Assembly: GCA_016704275.1 (NCBI GenBank)
Contig: JADJAK010000001.1
Location: 124,001 to 188,000 of the forward strand
Source of the DNA: Gemmatimonadota bacterium
Lineage (GTDB): Bacteria; Gemmatimonadota; Gemmatimonadetes; Gemmatimonadales; GWC2-71-9
Direction: 5' to 3'
DNA length: 64,000 nt
Under the pieces are notes generated by a model. That model saw nothing but the letters and a program-made list of their open reading frames with translations. It made no database searches and was not told where the DNA came from. Of this stretch, positions 1 to 8,210 are shown piece by piece. A program made the translations under genes and the position numbers. Each line of letters opens with the position of its first letter. Positions within the stretch are counted from its first letter, which is position 1.

Positions 1-2
1 CC

Positions 3-647
3 ATGCACCACCTCGGCTTCTCGCCGACGGCGCAGCAGATGGCCGCGGCCGGCTACCTGGTGCTGTTGCTCAATCCGCGCGGCTCCACTGGCTACGGCAG
101 CGACTTCGGTGCGGCCCTGGGAACGCGCTACCCTGGTGTCGATCTCGACGACGTGATCGCTGGCGTGGACGAGGTGATCGGTCGGGGATGGGTCGACACC
201 ACCAAGGTCTTCGTGGGTGGCTGCGGTGGTGGCGGAATGCTCGCCTCCTGGGTCGTCGGGCGGAGTACGCGCTTCGCCGCCGCGTCGGTGCGCTGCCCGG
301 GCAACGACTGGCTCGCCGGGCTCCCTGGCCCGCTCGGTGCCGAGGAGGAGCCGTTCTTCTCACGGCCGTGGCGACAGGACAAACTCGACTGGAGCGAGCG
401 GTCGCCACTGCACGTCGTCGGCGCGGTCCGCGCCCCCGTGCTCGTCGTGGCGGGCGACTGCCGCCGCGCCGTGCCGATCGACGAGGGCGGCGAGTGGTTC
501 ACGGCGCTGCAACTCCGGGGCGTGCCATCGGCGCTCGTCCGACTCAATGATGAGTGCGGTGCCGCCACGCGCCATCCCTCGAACTGGCTGCGCACCCGGC
601 AGCTCATCCTCGACTGGTATACCCACGCAATCTCAGGAACTCGATGA
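3..647 (+). CDS. S9-family prolyl oligopeptidase-like protein, C-terminal part, probably inactive
   Basis: This is the C-terminal alpha/beta-hydrolase portion of a peptidase S9 (prolyl oligopeptidase / acylaminoacyl peptidase) family protein. The gene starts left of the window; the ATG at base 3 is probably internal. The family block NPRGSTGYG is at residues 24-32 and the nucleophile-elbow region is intact in position (FVGGCGGGGM, 70-79). However, the serine of G-x-S-x-G-G is Cys74, and the histidine of the E-G-H-G loop is replaced (E184-C-G-A). The likely triad aspartate is present (GDCRRAVP, Asp152). By inference it has lost classical serine-peptidase activity and may be a binding protein or pseudoenzyme. 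Its stop overlaps the next start (ATGA), so the two are translationally coupled. Confidence 0.75.
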   Translation: MHHLGFSPTAQQMAAAGYLVLLLNPRGSTGYGSDFGAALGTRYPGVDLDDVIAGVDEVIGRGWVDTTKVFVGGCGGGGMLASWVVGRSTRFAAASVRCPGNDWLAGLPGPLGAEEEPFFSRPWRQDKLDWSERSPLHVVGAVRAPVLVVAGDCRRAVPIDEGGEWFTALQLRGVPSALVRLNDECGAATRHPSNWLRTRQLILDWYTHAISGTR

Positions 648-1366
648 CGCTCAGGACCGCCATTCTCGGCGCTGCCACGCCGCTCGGTGCCACGCTCGTC
701 CGGATCGCGGCCGATCGCGGCGATCGCCTCGCGGTGGTCGCCGCACAGCCCGGTCGCATTCCGCTCTTCGCCGATCTCGCACGCGAGCATCCCGACCAGG
801 TCGTGCTGGTGGGCGATTCGCGCCGCACGCCGGAGGAGGTCGCGCAGGCGGTGACCGAGGCGCTCGGCGGGGCGGTAGATCGATTGATCCTGGCCGGGTG
901 GCAGGAGCACGCCGGGCCGACCCTTCCCGATCAGCAGGCCAACATCACGCTGCCGAAACTCGACCCGGCACTCGTGCTGGCGCACGTCGACCAGAATGCC
1001 GTGCTGCCGTTGGCGCTCGCGCGCGCCTTCCGGCTGCCGCTGCGGAGCGGCGTGGCACCGGCGATCCTCGCGATCACATCGTGGCTTGGCTCGTTCACCG
1101 ATCGGACGGATGGCGGGCATTACGGCCAGGCGGTCAGCGCCGCCGCGCTGCAAATGGCGATGCGTACCCTCGCGCTCGACCTCGAGCCCGACTCGATTCG
1201 CGTCATCATTGGCAACCCGGGCCTCTACCGCACCGCGCTTCACGGACCGGCGGTGCAGCCCTCCGCCGACGAGGTCGCCGCGGGATTGCTCGCGACGCTC
1301 GAAGCGGCCGATGAGAGTGTGAATGGAAGGATGGTGGATTGGCGGGGGAGGGCGCTGGCGTGGTGA
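644..1366 (+). CDS. SDR-like NAD(P)-binding protein, catalytically degenerate
   Basis: A 240-residue Rossmann-fold protein of short-chain dehydrogenase/reductase type. The ATG at 644 is chosen because it overlaps the upstream stop. The N-terminal dinucleotide loop is G-AATPL-G (9-15) instead of the usual G-x3-G-x-G. A Ser146 and Tyr160 occupy the catalytic positions, but the lysine expected four residues after the tyrosine is Val164. The NPG segment after beta-6 (residues 191-193) and the helix following the tyrosine fit the family. The fold assignment is fairly secure; dehydrogenase activity is doubtful without the lysine. It forms a two-gene unit with the upstream S9-like pseudoenzyme, so both members of this pair look enzymatically dead. 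Confidence 0.7.
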   Translation: MTLRTAILGAATPLGATLVRIAADRGDRLAVVAAQPGRIPLFADLAREHPDQVVLVGDSRRTPEEVAQAVTEALGGAVDRLILAGWQEHAGPTLPDQQANITLPKLDPALVLAHVDQNAVLPLALARAFRLPLRSGVAPAILAITSWLGSFTDRTDGGHYGQAVSAAALQMAMRTLALDLEPDSIRVIIGNPGLYRTALHGPAVQPSADEVAAGLLATLEAADESVNGRMVDWRGRALAW

Positions 1367-1373
1367 GGTAATA

Positions 1374-1560
1374 CGATGATGGATGATGGATGATGGATGA
1401 TGGATTGTGTCATCCTGAGCGGAGCCCGCGTAGCGGGCGGCGAAGTCGAAGGACCTCTTCCCGATGCGCTGGGATAGAGGTCCTTCGACTACGCAGCCCC
1501 TTGGGCTGCTCCGCTCAGGATGACACGATCGATCATCGATCATCATCATCATCCATCATC
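1374..1560. repeat. Heptamer arms (GATGATG) around a long inverted repeat
   Basis: Four tandem GATGATG units at about 1374-1402 face a mixed TCATCGA/CATCATC array at 1525-1560. The arms enclose the 120-bp inverted repeat listed separately. The element lies between two convergent genes and the right array runs up to the stop codon of the minus-strand gene. Confidence 0.8.
1407..1526. repeat. 120-bp imperfect palindrome, REP/MITE-like intergenic element
   Basis: The outer arms are identical in inverted orientation over 19 bp (1407-1425 and 1508-1526) and an inner pair of 14 bp matches at 1445-1458 and 1476-1489. The outer arm contains TCATCCTGAGCGGAGC and the inner arm GTCGAAGGACCTCT. From memory, similar TCATCCTGAGCG...AAGGACC sequences recur between genes in several phyla; I could not check this. 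It could act as a bidirectional terminator for the flanking convergent genes or be a non-autonomous mobile repeat. Confidence 0.75.
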
Positions 1561-2475
1561 CTACCTGAATCTCACCCCCACCCGATGCGTCGCCCCCGCC
1601 CCTTTCAGCTGCTGGAACGCATAGTCCAGGCTCAACCGATCGGCATTGATGCTGCCGCCGAGCGTCAGCGCTGACGCACCGTCGTGTTCGGGCTGGATCG
1701 CGGCCTGTGCACCGACGCGGCCGGTGAAGCTCCAGCCGCTGACCGGGACGTAGCTGAGCTCGATGCCACCATTCGGCACGAGCCGACCGCGCTTGTCCGT
1801 CATCACCGACGCCGCGATCCCACCATCGAACCAGGTCCCGACCGGGAGCCCGGTCGCCATGGCGCCCAGCGTCACCTTGGTGGGGAGGCGGAGTGCCGGG
1901 GTGGAATTGTTGTCGAAGACGCCCTCAGGGTCGGCCAGGACGAGGCCGATCGTGACGAACGAGACGTCCTTGGCGAAGCCGATGTCGAACGACGGCGTGC
2001 TCTGCCGGCCGAGGGCGACCTGCTGCGCGAGGTACTTCGCCGTGACGCCCACGCGGAAGCCATTCTGCTGCTTCGAGAAGCTCATCAGGCCGAGGACGCT
2101 CGACGCGGCAAAGTCGCCGCCCTGCGCCAGCTTGCCGATGGTCGTGGCGCCGTCCTCACGCTCGGCGCCGTACTCGATGTACTGCACCCCGAAGCCCACG
2201 GTCCAGCCGAGCGCCGTGGTGTTGGTGGCGAGTGACGCCAACGAGGCATGCGAGCCGAAGCGCTGGTGCGAGACCACCGTACCGCGGGAATCGCCGACCT
2301 GGGCGGGGTTGTAGAAGATCACGTCGGGGGTGTCGCCCGCGACGTAGGCGTTGCCGAGCGCCATGCCGCGGGTCGAGCCGGGGAGGAGGAGGAGCGGCGG
2401 CGGCTGCGTCGGCGACTGGGCCGCAGCGGTGCCGGCGAGCAGCGTGATCAGCGCGAGGGGGAGCAGCGGCTTCAT
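1561..2475 (-). CDS. PorV/PorQ-like outer-membrane beta-barrel protein
   Basis: A 304-residue exported protein with a clear signal peptide (about residues 1-19, ending AAAQ). The motif GMALGNAYVAGDTPDVIFYNPAQ (from residue 37) is the hallmark N-terminus of PorV/PorQ and FadL-like outer-membrane proteins. The rest is alternating hydrophobic/polar beta-strand sequence with many Gly and aromatic residues, finishing VGVRFR, a typical terminal beta-strand with aromatic penultimate residue. The start overlaps the stop of the upstream hydrolase gene by 4 bp (2472-2475), so the two are probably co-transcribed. Its cargo or partner is unknown. In Bacteroidota, PorV and PorQ work with the type IX secretion system; I saw no other T9SS gene here. 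Confidence 0.75.
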   Translation of the reverse strand: MKPLLPLALITLLAGTAAAQSPTQPPPLLLLPGSTRGMALGNAYVAGDTPDVIFYNPAQVGDSRGTVVSHQRFGSHASLASLATNTTALGWTVGFGVQYIEYGAEREDGATTIGKLAQGGDFAASSVLGLMSFSKQQNGFRVGVTAKYLAQQVALGRQSTPSFDIGFAKDVSFVTIGLVLADPEGVFDNNSTPALRLPTKVTLGAMATGLPVGTWFDGGIAASVMTDKRGRLVPNGGIELSYVPVSGWSFTGRVGAQAAIQPEHDGASALTLGGSINADRLSLDYAFQQLKGAGATHRVGVRFR

Positions 2476-4487
2476 GGAGCCCGTCCAACGAAGAAGGTCG
2501 GGGAGATGTTGGAGAGTCCGATGTCCGTGAGGATCACCGTCCCGGCCGTGGTCTTGTCGAACACCCAGCGGAGCGACGTGAGCTGCGACGGGTCGAAGCG
2601 CGGGTCCTTGTCACGGAAGTCGGTCAGTCGGATCACGTACGTTTGCGGCACCAGCTCGGCGAGCGAGCCGAAGCTGGTCTTGTCGGAGCCGGCACGTCGA
2701 TAGACCGTCACCTCGAGCGGTCGCCGCGCCACACCGTACTTCGAGAGCGGCAGGGAGACCCGATTGCCGGCGGCATCCATCGCCTCGATCGAGAGCTCGA
2801 TCGGCGTGGAGTCCTTCACCTCCTTCTTCGGCTTCTCCTTCTTCTCCTTCTCCTTCTCGGCCTTGGCCTTGGCCTTCTCTTCCTTCGCCTTGGCCGCCTT
2901 CTCGGCCTTCTCCTTGGCGAGTTGCTCCTTGCTCTTCGGCGGCGCCTTCGCGGTCGAGTCGGCCTTTCCCTTGGTCGAATCGGCCTTCGCCTTGGTGCTG
3001 TCCTTCGCGAGGGCGCGCGGCCCCGGCTTCTCGTCGGTCACCGCCAGCGAGAATTCGAGCGCGCTCGCGCTGCCCACCGACCATGCCTTCCGGATCGAGT
3101 CGGTGACCGTCACGGTGTAGGCCGCCGGCGGCCCCATCTTGGTGGTGTCCTTCCCGGCGAGGCGGTTGTTCCAGCCAAGCCAGACGGCGAAGCGGCCGAC
3201 CTGGCCGCCGCGCGAACGGAGCGGCATGACCGATTCCTTCCACGTCGCGAGCGAGTCGCCGGTGATCGTTACGCCCGGCGCGCTGCCGGTGGTCACATCG
3301 ACGTCCTCGTCGAAGTTGGCGAGCGCGCGGTAGCCGGCGTCCTGGAAGCGGGTCGCGTACATCGTCTTCGGCAGCCACGTCCCCATCACGCGGTGGTCGC
3401 GGAAGATCGGGAGGTACTCGCTCTTGCCCCGCAGCGACGCGTCGAGGAAGGCCGAGAGATACAGCTGCGCCATCGCCCGCTGCTCCTCGGGCGGCAGCAG
3501 GCCGCGGAGGTCGAGGAAGCGCTCGCCGCGCGGGCCGGCGTCGCTGCTCCCCCACTCGGTGTTCCACTGGCCGTGGTTGGCGCGGTACATCCACACCGCG
3601 GCCTTGAAGTGCGGCTGGCCGTCGGTGAAGCGGATGCGCGAGTACTGGCGCAGCCCCATGAACGACGAGACGTCGCCGTCATGCGAGCCGTGGATGACCA
3701 GGTAGTTGATGTTGTCGAGGGGAGTGGGCTTGCTGGAGGGTTGGTACTGGCCATCCACCGGGGCAATCGCGGCGATGGCCTTGATATTGAAGTTGAAGTC
3801 GAACGTCAGCGCCGCGTTGTCGGGGTAGCGCTTCAGCGTGTTGAAGGCGGCGGCAATCGCGACCGCCTCGCCGCCGCGGGAGTGCCCCATCAGCGCGATG
3901 TTGTTCATGTCGACCCGGCGGTGGAACGGGCTGCCGACCGAGTCGTTGAAGGTCTTCCACGCCTTCAGGTGCTGCAGCAGCATCCAGCCGCGCGCGTCGT
4001 TCTCGCCACCGATCCCGCCATTCAGGAAGTTCTCGTCGACCGAGACCAGGATGTAGCCTCGGCTCGCGAGCAGCTGGCCCAGATAGGCATAGCCCGGGTC
4101 GGAATAGTCTTCCATGCTGTGATTGCCGTGGACGATCAATACCAGCGGAAACGGCCCCGCCCCTTCCGGATACCAGATGCGGCCGTTGACCGGCATCGAG
4201 TCGAAGCCGAAGCCCCAATACTTCTTTCGTTCCGGCGTGGCGGTGGCCAGCTTGGTCCCGTCGACCGGCTTCGTCTTGAAGGTCACCGAGTCGCGGTACT
4301 CGGCGCGGTGCTTGTCGGTGCCGCTGCCGTAGTACATCGTGTGGACCGGATAGCTGCCTGGGAGCGCGGGGCTTGGCGCCATCACCTCCTGATGCGCGAG
4401 GACTGTCGGCGCATCATTGCGCGCCAGGCGCAGAGGCTGGACGCAGGCAGTGCCGAGCAGGGGCACGAGCAGGAGCAATCGACGCAT
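2472..4487 (-). CDS. Secreted alpha/beta hydrolase with Lys-rich insert
   Basis: A 671-residue exported alpha/beta hydrolase of the platelet-activating-factor acetylhydrolase / dienelactone hydrolase kind. The N-terminus is signal-like, with a Cys at 15 that is only a weak lipobox. Visible elements are the oxyanion strand LVLIVHGNHS (115-124), the nucleophile elbow GHSRGG (201-206, Ser203), the acid loop HGSHDGD (266-272) and a candidate His305 in RANHGQW. Residues about 495-560 are an extremely charged Lys/Ala/Glu segment, likely a helix or disordered linker, separating the hydrolase from a C-terminal beta-rich domain of about 110 residues. The natural substrate cannot be told. It is upstream of, and overlaps, the PorV-like gene. 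Confidence 0.75.
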   Translation of the reverse strand: MRRLLLLVPLLGTACVQPLRLARNDAPTVLAHQEVMAPSPALPGSYPVHTMYYGSGTDKHRAEYRDSVTFKTKPVDGTKLATATPERKKYWGFGFDSMPVNGRIWYPEGAGPFPLVLIVHGNHSMEDYSDPGYAYLGQLLASRGYILVSVDENFLNGGIGGENDARGWMLLQHLKAWKTFNDSVGSPFHRRVDMNNIALMGHSRGGEAVAIAAAFNTLKRYPDNAALTFDFNFNIKAIAAIAPVDGQYQPSSKPTPLDNINYLVIHGSHDGDVSSFMGLRQYSRIRFTDGQPHFKAAVWMYRANHGQWNTEWGSSDAGPRGERFLDLRGLLPPEEQRAMAQLYLSAFLDASLRGKSEYLPIFRDHRVMGTWLPKTMYATRFQDAGYRALANFDEDVDVTTGSAPGVTITGDSLATWKESVMPLRSRGGQVGRFAVWLGWNNRLAGKDTTKMGPPAAYTVTVTDSIRKAWSVGSASALEFSLAVTDEKPGPRALAKDSTKAKADSTKGKADSTAKAPPKSKEQLAKEKAEKAAKAKEEKAKAKAEKEKEKKEKPKKEVKDSTPIELSIEAMDAAGNRVSLPLSKYGVARRPLEVTVYRRAGSDKTSFGSLAELVPQTYVIRLTDFRDKDPRFDPSQLTSLRWVFDKTTAGTVILTDIGLSNISPTFFVGRAP

Positions 4488-4551
4488 GGTCGCTCTTCAA
4501 GATGGGGGAAGGACGGCGTGATCCGGGATGGTGCAGCGGACAAATAAAACA

Positions 4552-4587
4552 CGATGCCCCACCTCCGGGGGGGAAGGCGGGGCATCG
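4552..4587 (-). terminator. Rho-independent terminator
   Basis: A hairpin with 9-bp arms (CGATGCCCC at 4552-4560 and its complement at 4579-4587) and further G/C pairing inside. Read on the minus strand it is followed by a T-rich tract (GTGTTTTATTTG). It lies just after the stop of the minus-strand beta-propeller gene. Confidence 0.8.
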
Positions 4588-4613
4588 TCCCACGCGTGCA
4601 ACGTCGGCCGCTG

Positions 4614-5783
4614 CTAGCGCGCGTACTTCTCGAGGTAACGGAGGTCGTCTTCCGGATCCTGCCGCGCCACATACACCACACCGGCGCCGAAGCCGACCAC
4701 CGCGGAATTCGGCTTCAACGTCGCCTTCCCGGTGAGCTGGCCGGCGCTGTTGAAAATGTCGTACGTCGGCACCTTGTCACTCGCCGGCCGGGTGCGGAGC
4801 ACCCAGATCTCGCCGTCGGGAGAGATGAGCACCGCGCCCTGCCCCGAGAAGGGCGGCATCACGGCGGGGAATTCCTCGTCGGGGATTTCCCGCTGCGGCG
4901 GCCCCTGGGAGGTGGTCGAGACGTTGGTGCCGGCCGTCCCACTGCCGCTGGTCCGCGTGATGCCAATCGGAGAAGAACTCTTCAGGGCGGCGCGATAGGC
5001 GTTCCGCTCGGCGGCGGTCATCTTGATCGGCGTGTAGGCCTGCGTCGGGCCGTGCGTGACCGACTTGTTGAGGCCCAGCACATCAACCCGGTACGGTGAT
5101 GGCTGGACGATGACGACGCGGCCGTCCGGAAGGGCGGTCCAGACTGGCACCGCCGCGAGCGGCTTGCTCGAGATCATCACGCGCATGTTGTTGCCCGACG
5201 AACCGCTGGTGTTGACGCTCATCCCCGACGGGACCTTGCCGAGGGTGTCAATCCTCTTGGCGATCCGGTCCCACCGCACGATCGCCATCGAATCGACATT
5301 CGGGGTCTTGCCCGGCTCGGCTCGGGGGAAGGCCTGGTAGTAGAGCCGTCCGGTCGCATCGACGGCGCGCGGCACGAGGAGGGACATCCCGCCCTCTCCT
5401 TCGGGCGGGAGGATCCCATCCACGACCTTCCCGTCGGCCTTCACGACGTGGATCTTCCCTGCCTGCGGGTCGCCAACCCAGGTGTCGGTTCCCGGGCCGG
5501 CGAAGAGGCTCACCGGATAGGTGTACTCGCCCGGCCCACTGCCGTTGCGACCGATCGGGGTGACGGCACCAGTGACGAAATTGGCCATCATCACCTTCTT
5601 CTCCTGACGATCGACGACGACGGCCTTGTTCCCCGGCAGTTCGCGGACGCCACCGATCACCGTGAACGGCTCGGTGATCGCCTTGATCGGTGCGCCGGTC
5701 AGGTTGATGTTCCGCATCTGCGCCGGCGCGGGCAGTGCGAGCGTGATCGCCATTCCAGCCACCATCCAGGACGCATGCGACAC
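4614..5783 (-). CDS. Secreted six-bladed beta-propeller protein (GPGE motif)
   Basis: A 389-residue exported protein with an N-terminal signal peptide (hydrophobic 8-20, APAQ cleavage site). Repeated strand-turn units of the type D-x-x-G-R-I/L-Y form a likely six-bladed NHL/TolB-like propeller. The motif G-R-N-G-S-GPGEY is at 78-87. Three other proteins in this window have the same motif at nearly the same place after the first blade. Function unknown; such propellers are usually extracytoplasmic binding proteins. It has its own terminator and a 5' end that overlaps the divergent gluQ-like gene, so the two share a very short or overlapping promoter region. Confidence 0.75.
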   Translation of the reverse strand: MSHASWMVAGMAITLALPAPAQMRNINLTGAPIKAITEPFTVIGGVRELPGNKAVVVDRQEKKVMMANFVTGAVTPIGRNGSGPGEYTYPVSLFAGPGTDTWVGDPQAGKIHVVKADGKVVDGILPPEGEGGMSLLVPRAVDATGRLYYQAFPRAEPGKTPNVDSMAIVRWDRIAKRIDTLGKVPSGMSVNTSGSSGNNMRVMISSKPLAAVPVWTALPDGRVVIVQPSPYRVDVLGLNKSVTHGPTQAYTPIKMTAAERNAYRAALKSSSPIGITRTSGSGTAGTNVSTTSQGPPQREIPDEEFPAVMPPFSGQGAVLISPDGEIWVLRTRPASDKVPTYDIFNSAGQLTGKATLKPNSAVVGFGAGVVYVARQDPEDDLRYLEKYAR

Positions 5784-6688
5784 GGACCTACCCCCGGTGA
5801 GTTGAGTTCACTCCTGCGACGCCTCAAAGATGCCCGGGCGGGGGGAAGCGTCGCGGCCGGACTTCCCGACGGGGAGCTGGTGACCCGATTCGCGCCCTCC
5901 CCGACCGGGGAGCTGCATCTGGGCCATGTGCTGCACGCGGCCTGGGTCTGGGGCATTGCTGAGGCCACCGGGGCCAGGGTTGTGGTGAGAATGGAGGATC
6001 ACGACCGCAGCCGCTGCACGCCGGGTTTCGAACGCAGCATCCTCGAGGATCTCGCCTGGCTCGGCTATACCACCGCCGACCCGTCACTCGGCTCGCTGGC
6101 CTGCGGCCCTCGCCGTATCGCCAAAGCGATGTCCCCCACCGCTATCAGGCCGCCTTCGACCAGCTCGCCGCGCGCGGCCTCCTCTACGGCTGCACCTGCA
6201 CCCGCGCCGACCTCGGCGCGCCGGGGCCCGACGGTGAACGCCACTATCCCGGCACCTGCCGCGGCCAGCCGATCGATCGCCCCGGGCGCACCGCCGTCCG
6301 CGTCGTCCTTCCCGACGAGGAGACCACCGTCACCGATCTTCGCCTCGGCGTCATCCAGCAGCATCCTGCACGCGAGCACGGCGATCCCGTTCTCCGCGAT
6401 GCGCAGGGCCAGTGGACCTACCAGTTCTGCGTGGTGGTGGACGACCTGCGTCACGGCGTGAACCTGATCGTGCGCGGCGAAGATCTCATCACTTCGACAG
6501 GCCGCCAGCTGTTGCTTGGTCAGCTGCTCGGCCGCACCGCACCTTTCGTCACCCTGCATCACCCGCTGCTCTATGCCGCCGACGGCAAGAAGCTCAGCAA
6601 GCGCGACCGGAGCGAGACGGTGCGCGCGATGCGCGCTGAGGGCCGGACACAGGAGGACGTGCTCGAGCGTGCCCTGCGGGGAGTTTGA
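5775..6688 (+). pseudogene. gluQ: Glutamyl-Q tRNA(Asp) synthetase, frameshifted
   Basis: GluQ-RS transfers glutamate to queuosine in tRNA(Asp) and is a truncated paralogue of glutamyl-tRNA synthetase. The first part reads RFAPSPTGELHLGH (HIGH-type motif) up to about 6085. From about 6095 homology continues in another frame with GLRPSPYRQSD, the two Cys of YGCTCTRAD, RGEDLITSTGRQ and KLSKRDRSETV (KMSKS-type) to the stop at 6688. One missing base between about 6080 and 6110 explains the change; total length (about 304 codons) then matches the family. The start is uncertain: ATG 5775 overlaps the divergent gene, TTG 5802 is an alternative. Either a real pseudogene or a sequencing/assembly error. 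Confidence 0.75.
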
Positions 6689-6809
6689 TGCAGTGGTGCG
6701 AGACGAGATTGCGCGCTGCCACGAGGTCAGCGACGAAACCTTGCGTCGTGATCAGGCGTCGTGGCCGCGGTCACGACGTTGCGCTCCCCCTTCTCGCTGG
6801 CGGTCCTCG

Positions 6810-8156
6810 ATGATGTCGCGCTCCACATCGCTTCTTGCTTCGGGCGTGCTCTGGCTGCTTGCCTGCGGCGGCGAGGCGCCGCGCGACGGCGAGCCTGACG
6901 CCGCGGCGGCCCAGTCATCGACGCCAACATCGGCCATGGGTCCGCAGGTGGACACGCTTCCCGGCGGTGTCATCCGAGTGACCAACCGCTCCCCGGTCGA
7001 CAGTGGCAAGTGGTCGCTCGTGCTCGATCGCACCATCCAGCCGCCCGACGACGACCCGGGCGAGTTGCGGACGCCGACGGGGATGGTCCTGCTCGACGAT
7101 GGCTCGCTGATCGTCGCCGACCAGAACCCCGCCCAGATCCGCCGCTATGACAGCCAAGGCCGCTTTGCCGGGGCGATCGGGCGGGACGGCGAGGGCCCGG
7201 GCGAGTATCGGTCGCCCATGCTGGGGATGCGCGGTGACACGCTCGTCGTGCACGATCCGTCCCTGTCGCGGACCAACCTCTTCTCGCTGTCGACGGGAAA
7301 GCTCCTCGCGATCTATCGCGGCACGCCGCGGAGCTCATCGCCGATCGGAATCGATGGCAGCGGCCGCATCGTGATGCCGATTCCGCTCAGCTGGCCTACC
7401 GCCCCGGGCGCCACGATGCAGAACGGCTTCGTCCGCCTGACGCTGGATGGTCGCCGCACCGACACGCTCAAGTTGCCGGCGTACCTCGCGCGCAACCGCA
7501 TGTGGCACGTCGATGTGGGGGGACGGACTCGTGTCGGGTTGCATGTGCCGCTGCAGCCAGATCAACTGGACATCGCCGACTTGGCGGGTGGCTTCCTCAT
7601 CGGGTCGACCGCCAGCGCGACCGTGGTGGCGAGTCGAAACGGCCGCGACACCACGATGCTCTTCTCGCGTCCGCAGGATGCCCGACCGGTCACACGCGCC
7701 GAGAAGGAGCGGATCCTCGATCGGATCGTCGAGCAGTTTGCACGGCATACCGAGCGAAACCCGGGGTCCCCGCTGGACGTCCCGGAGTCCGCGCTTCGCA
7801 GCGCGTTCCGGCTCTCCGACATGCCCGACGCACGCCCGGTCTACGATGAGCTGTCGGTCGACGGCCGCGGACGACGCTGGCTTCGTCGCGACGAGATGGA
7901 CCCCACGACCATCCGGTTCGACCTCTTCGACCGCGACGGCCGCTGGCTCGACATCGTCAGCATTCCTGCCGAGCGATGGATCCCCCGCGAGCGGGCGATG
8001 AACGACCCCTACGTGCGGCTGCCGGCCTGGGCGTCCGACAGAGTCGCCATTCCGGTGGAAGACGCCGAGGGCGCGATGGCGATCCAGATCTACCGGATTG
8101 TGCGCGCGGGGGGAAGACGGCGGAAGAAGTGCGGGGGGAACAACGGTGACGAGTGA
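6810..8156 (+). CDS. Six-bladed beta-propeller lipoprotein (GPGE motif)
   Basis: A 448-residue protein beginning with tandem ATGs at 6810 and 6813. The signal peptide ends in a lipobox LLAC with Cys19, so it is probably a lipoprotein. Strand repeats such as LLDDGSLIVAD (94-104) and the motif GRDGEGPGEY (124-133) place it in the same six-bladed propeller group as the genes at 4614, 14620 and 43375. Role unknown. It follows the broken gluQ gene by about 120 bp on the same strand and ends in a heptamer array. Confidence 0.75.
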   Translation: MMSRSTSLLASGVLWLLACGGEAPRDGEPDAAAAQSSTPTSAMGPQVDTLPGGVIRVTNRSPVDSGKWSLVLDRTIQPPDDDPGELRTPTGMVLLDDGSLIVADQNPAQIRRYDSQGRFAGAIGRDGEGPGEYRSPMLGMRGDTLVVHDPSLSRTNLFSLSTGKLLAIYRGTPRSSSPIGIDGSGRIVMPIPLSWPTAPGATMQNGFVRLTLDGRRTDTLKLPAYLARNRMWHVDVGGRTRVGLHVPLQPDQLDIADLAGGFLIGSTASATVVASRNGRDTTMLFSRPQDARPVTRAEKERILDRIVEQFARHTERNPGSPLDVPESALRSAFRLSDMPDARPVYDELSVDGRGRRWLRRDEMDPTTIRFDLFDRDGRWLDIVSIPAERWIPRERAMNDPYVRLPAWASDRVAIPVEDAEGAMAIQIYRIVRAGGRRRKKCGGNNGDE

Positions 8157-8201
8157 CCTGTAACCCGGTCACTGGTCACTGGTCACTGGTCACTGGTTAC
8201 C
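8146..8201. repeat. GGTCACT heptamer array with inverted partner
   Basis: Four perfect tandem GGTCACT units (8167-8194) followed by GGTTACC, with an opposed AGTGACC-TGTAACC arm at 8151-8165 that overlaps the stop codon of the preceding gene. It separates two convergent genes. Confidence 0.8.
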
Positions 8202-8210
8202 GTTCACCCC

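Noticed and set aside
128..1552. Long minus-strand ORF of 474 codons
   Set aside because: It is antisense to the S9-like and SDR genes and starts in the heptamer array; its Arg/Pro-rich translation has no domain. It is a high-GC shadow frame.
2810..3005. Lys-rich coding segment as a simple repeat or mobile insertion
   Set aside because: It is in frame, without flanking duplications, and only low complexity; treated as part of the gene.
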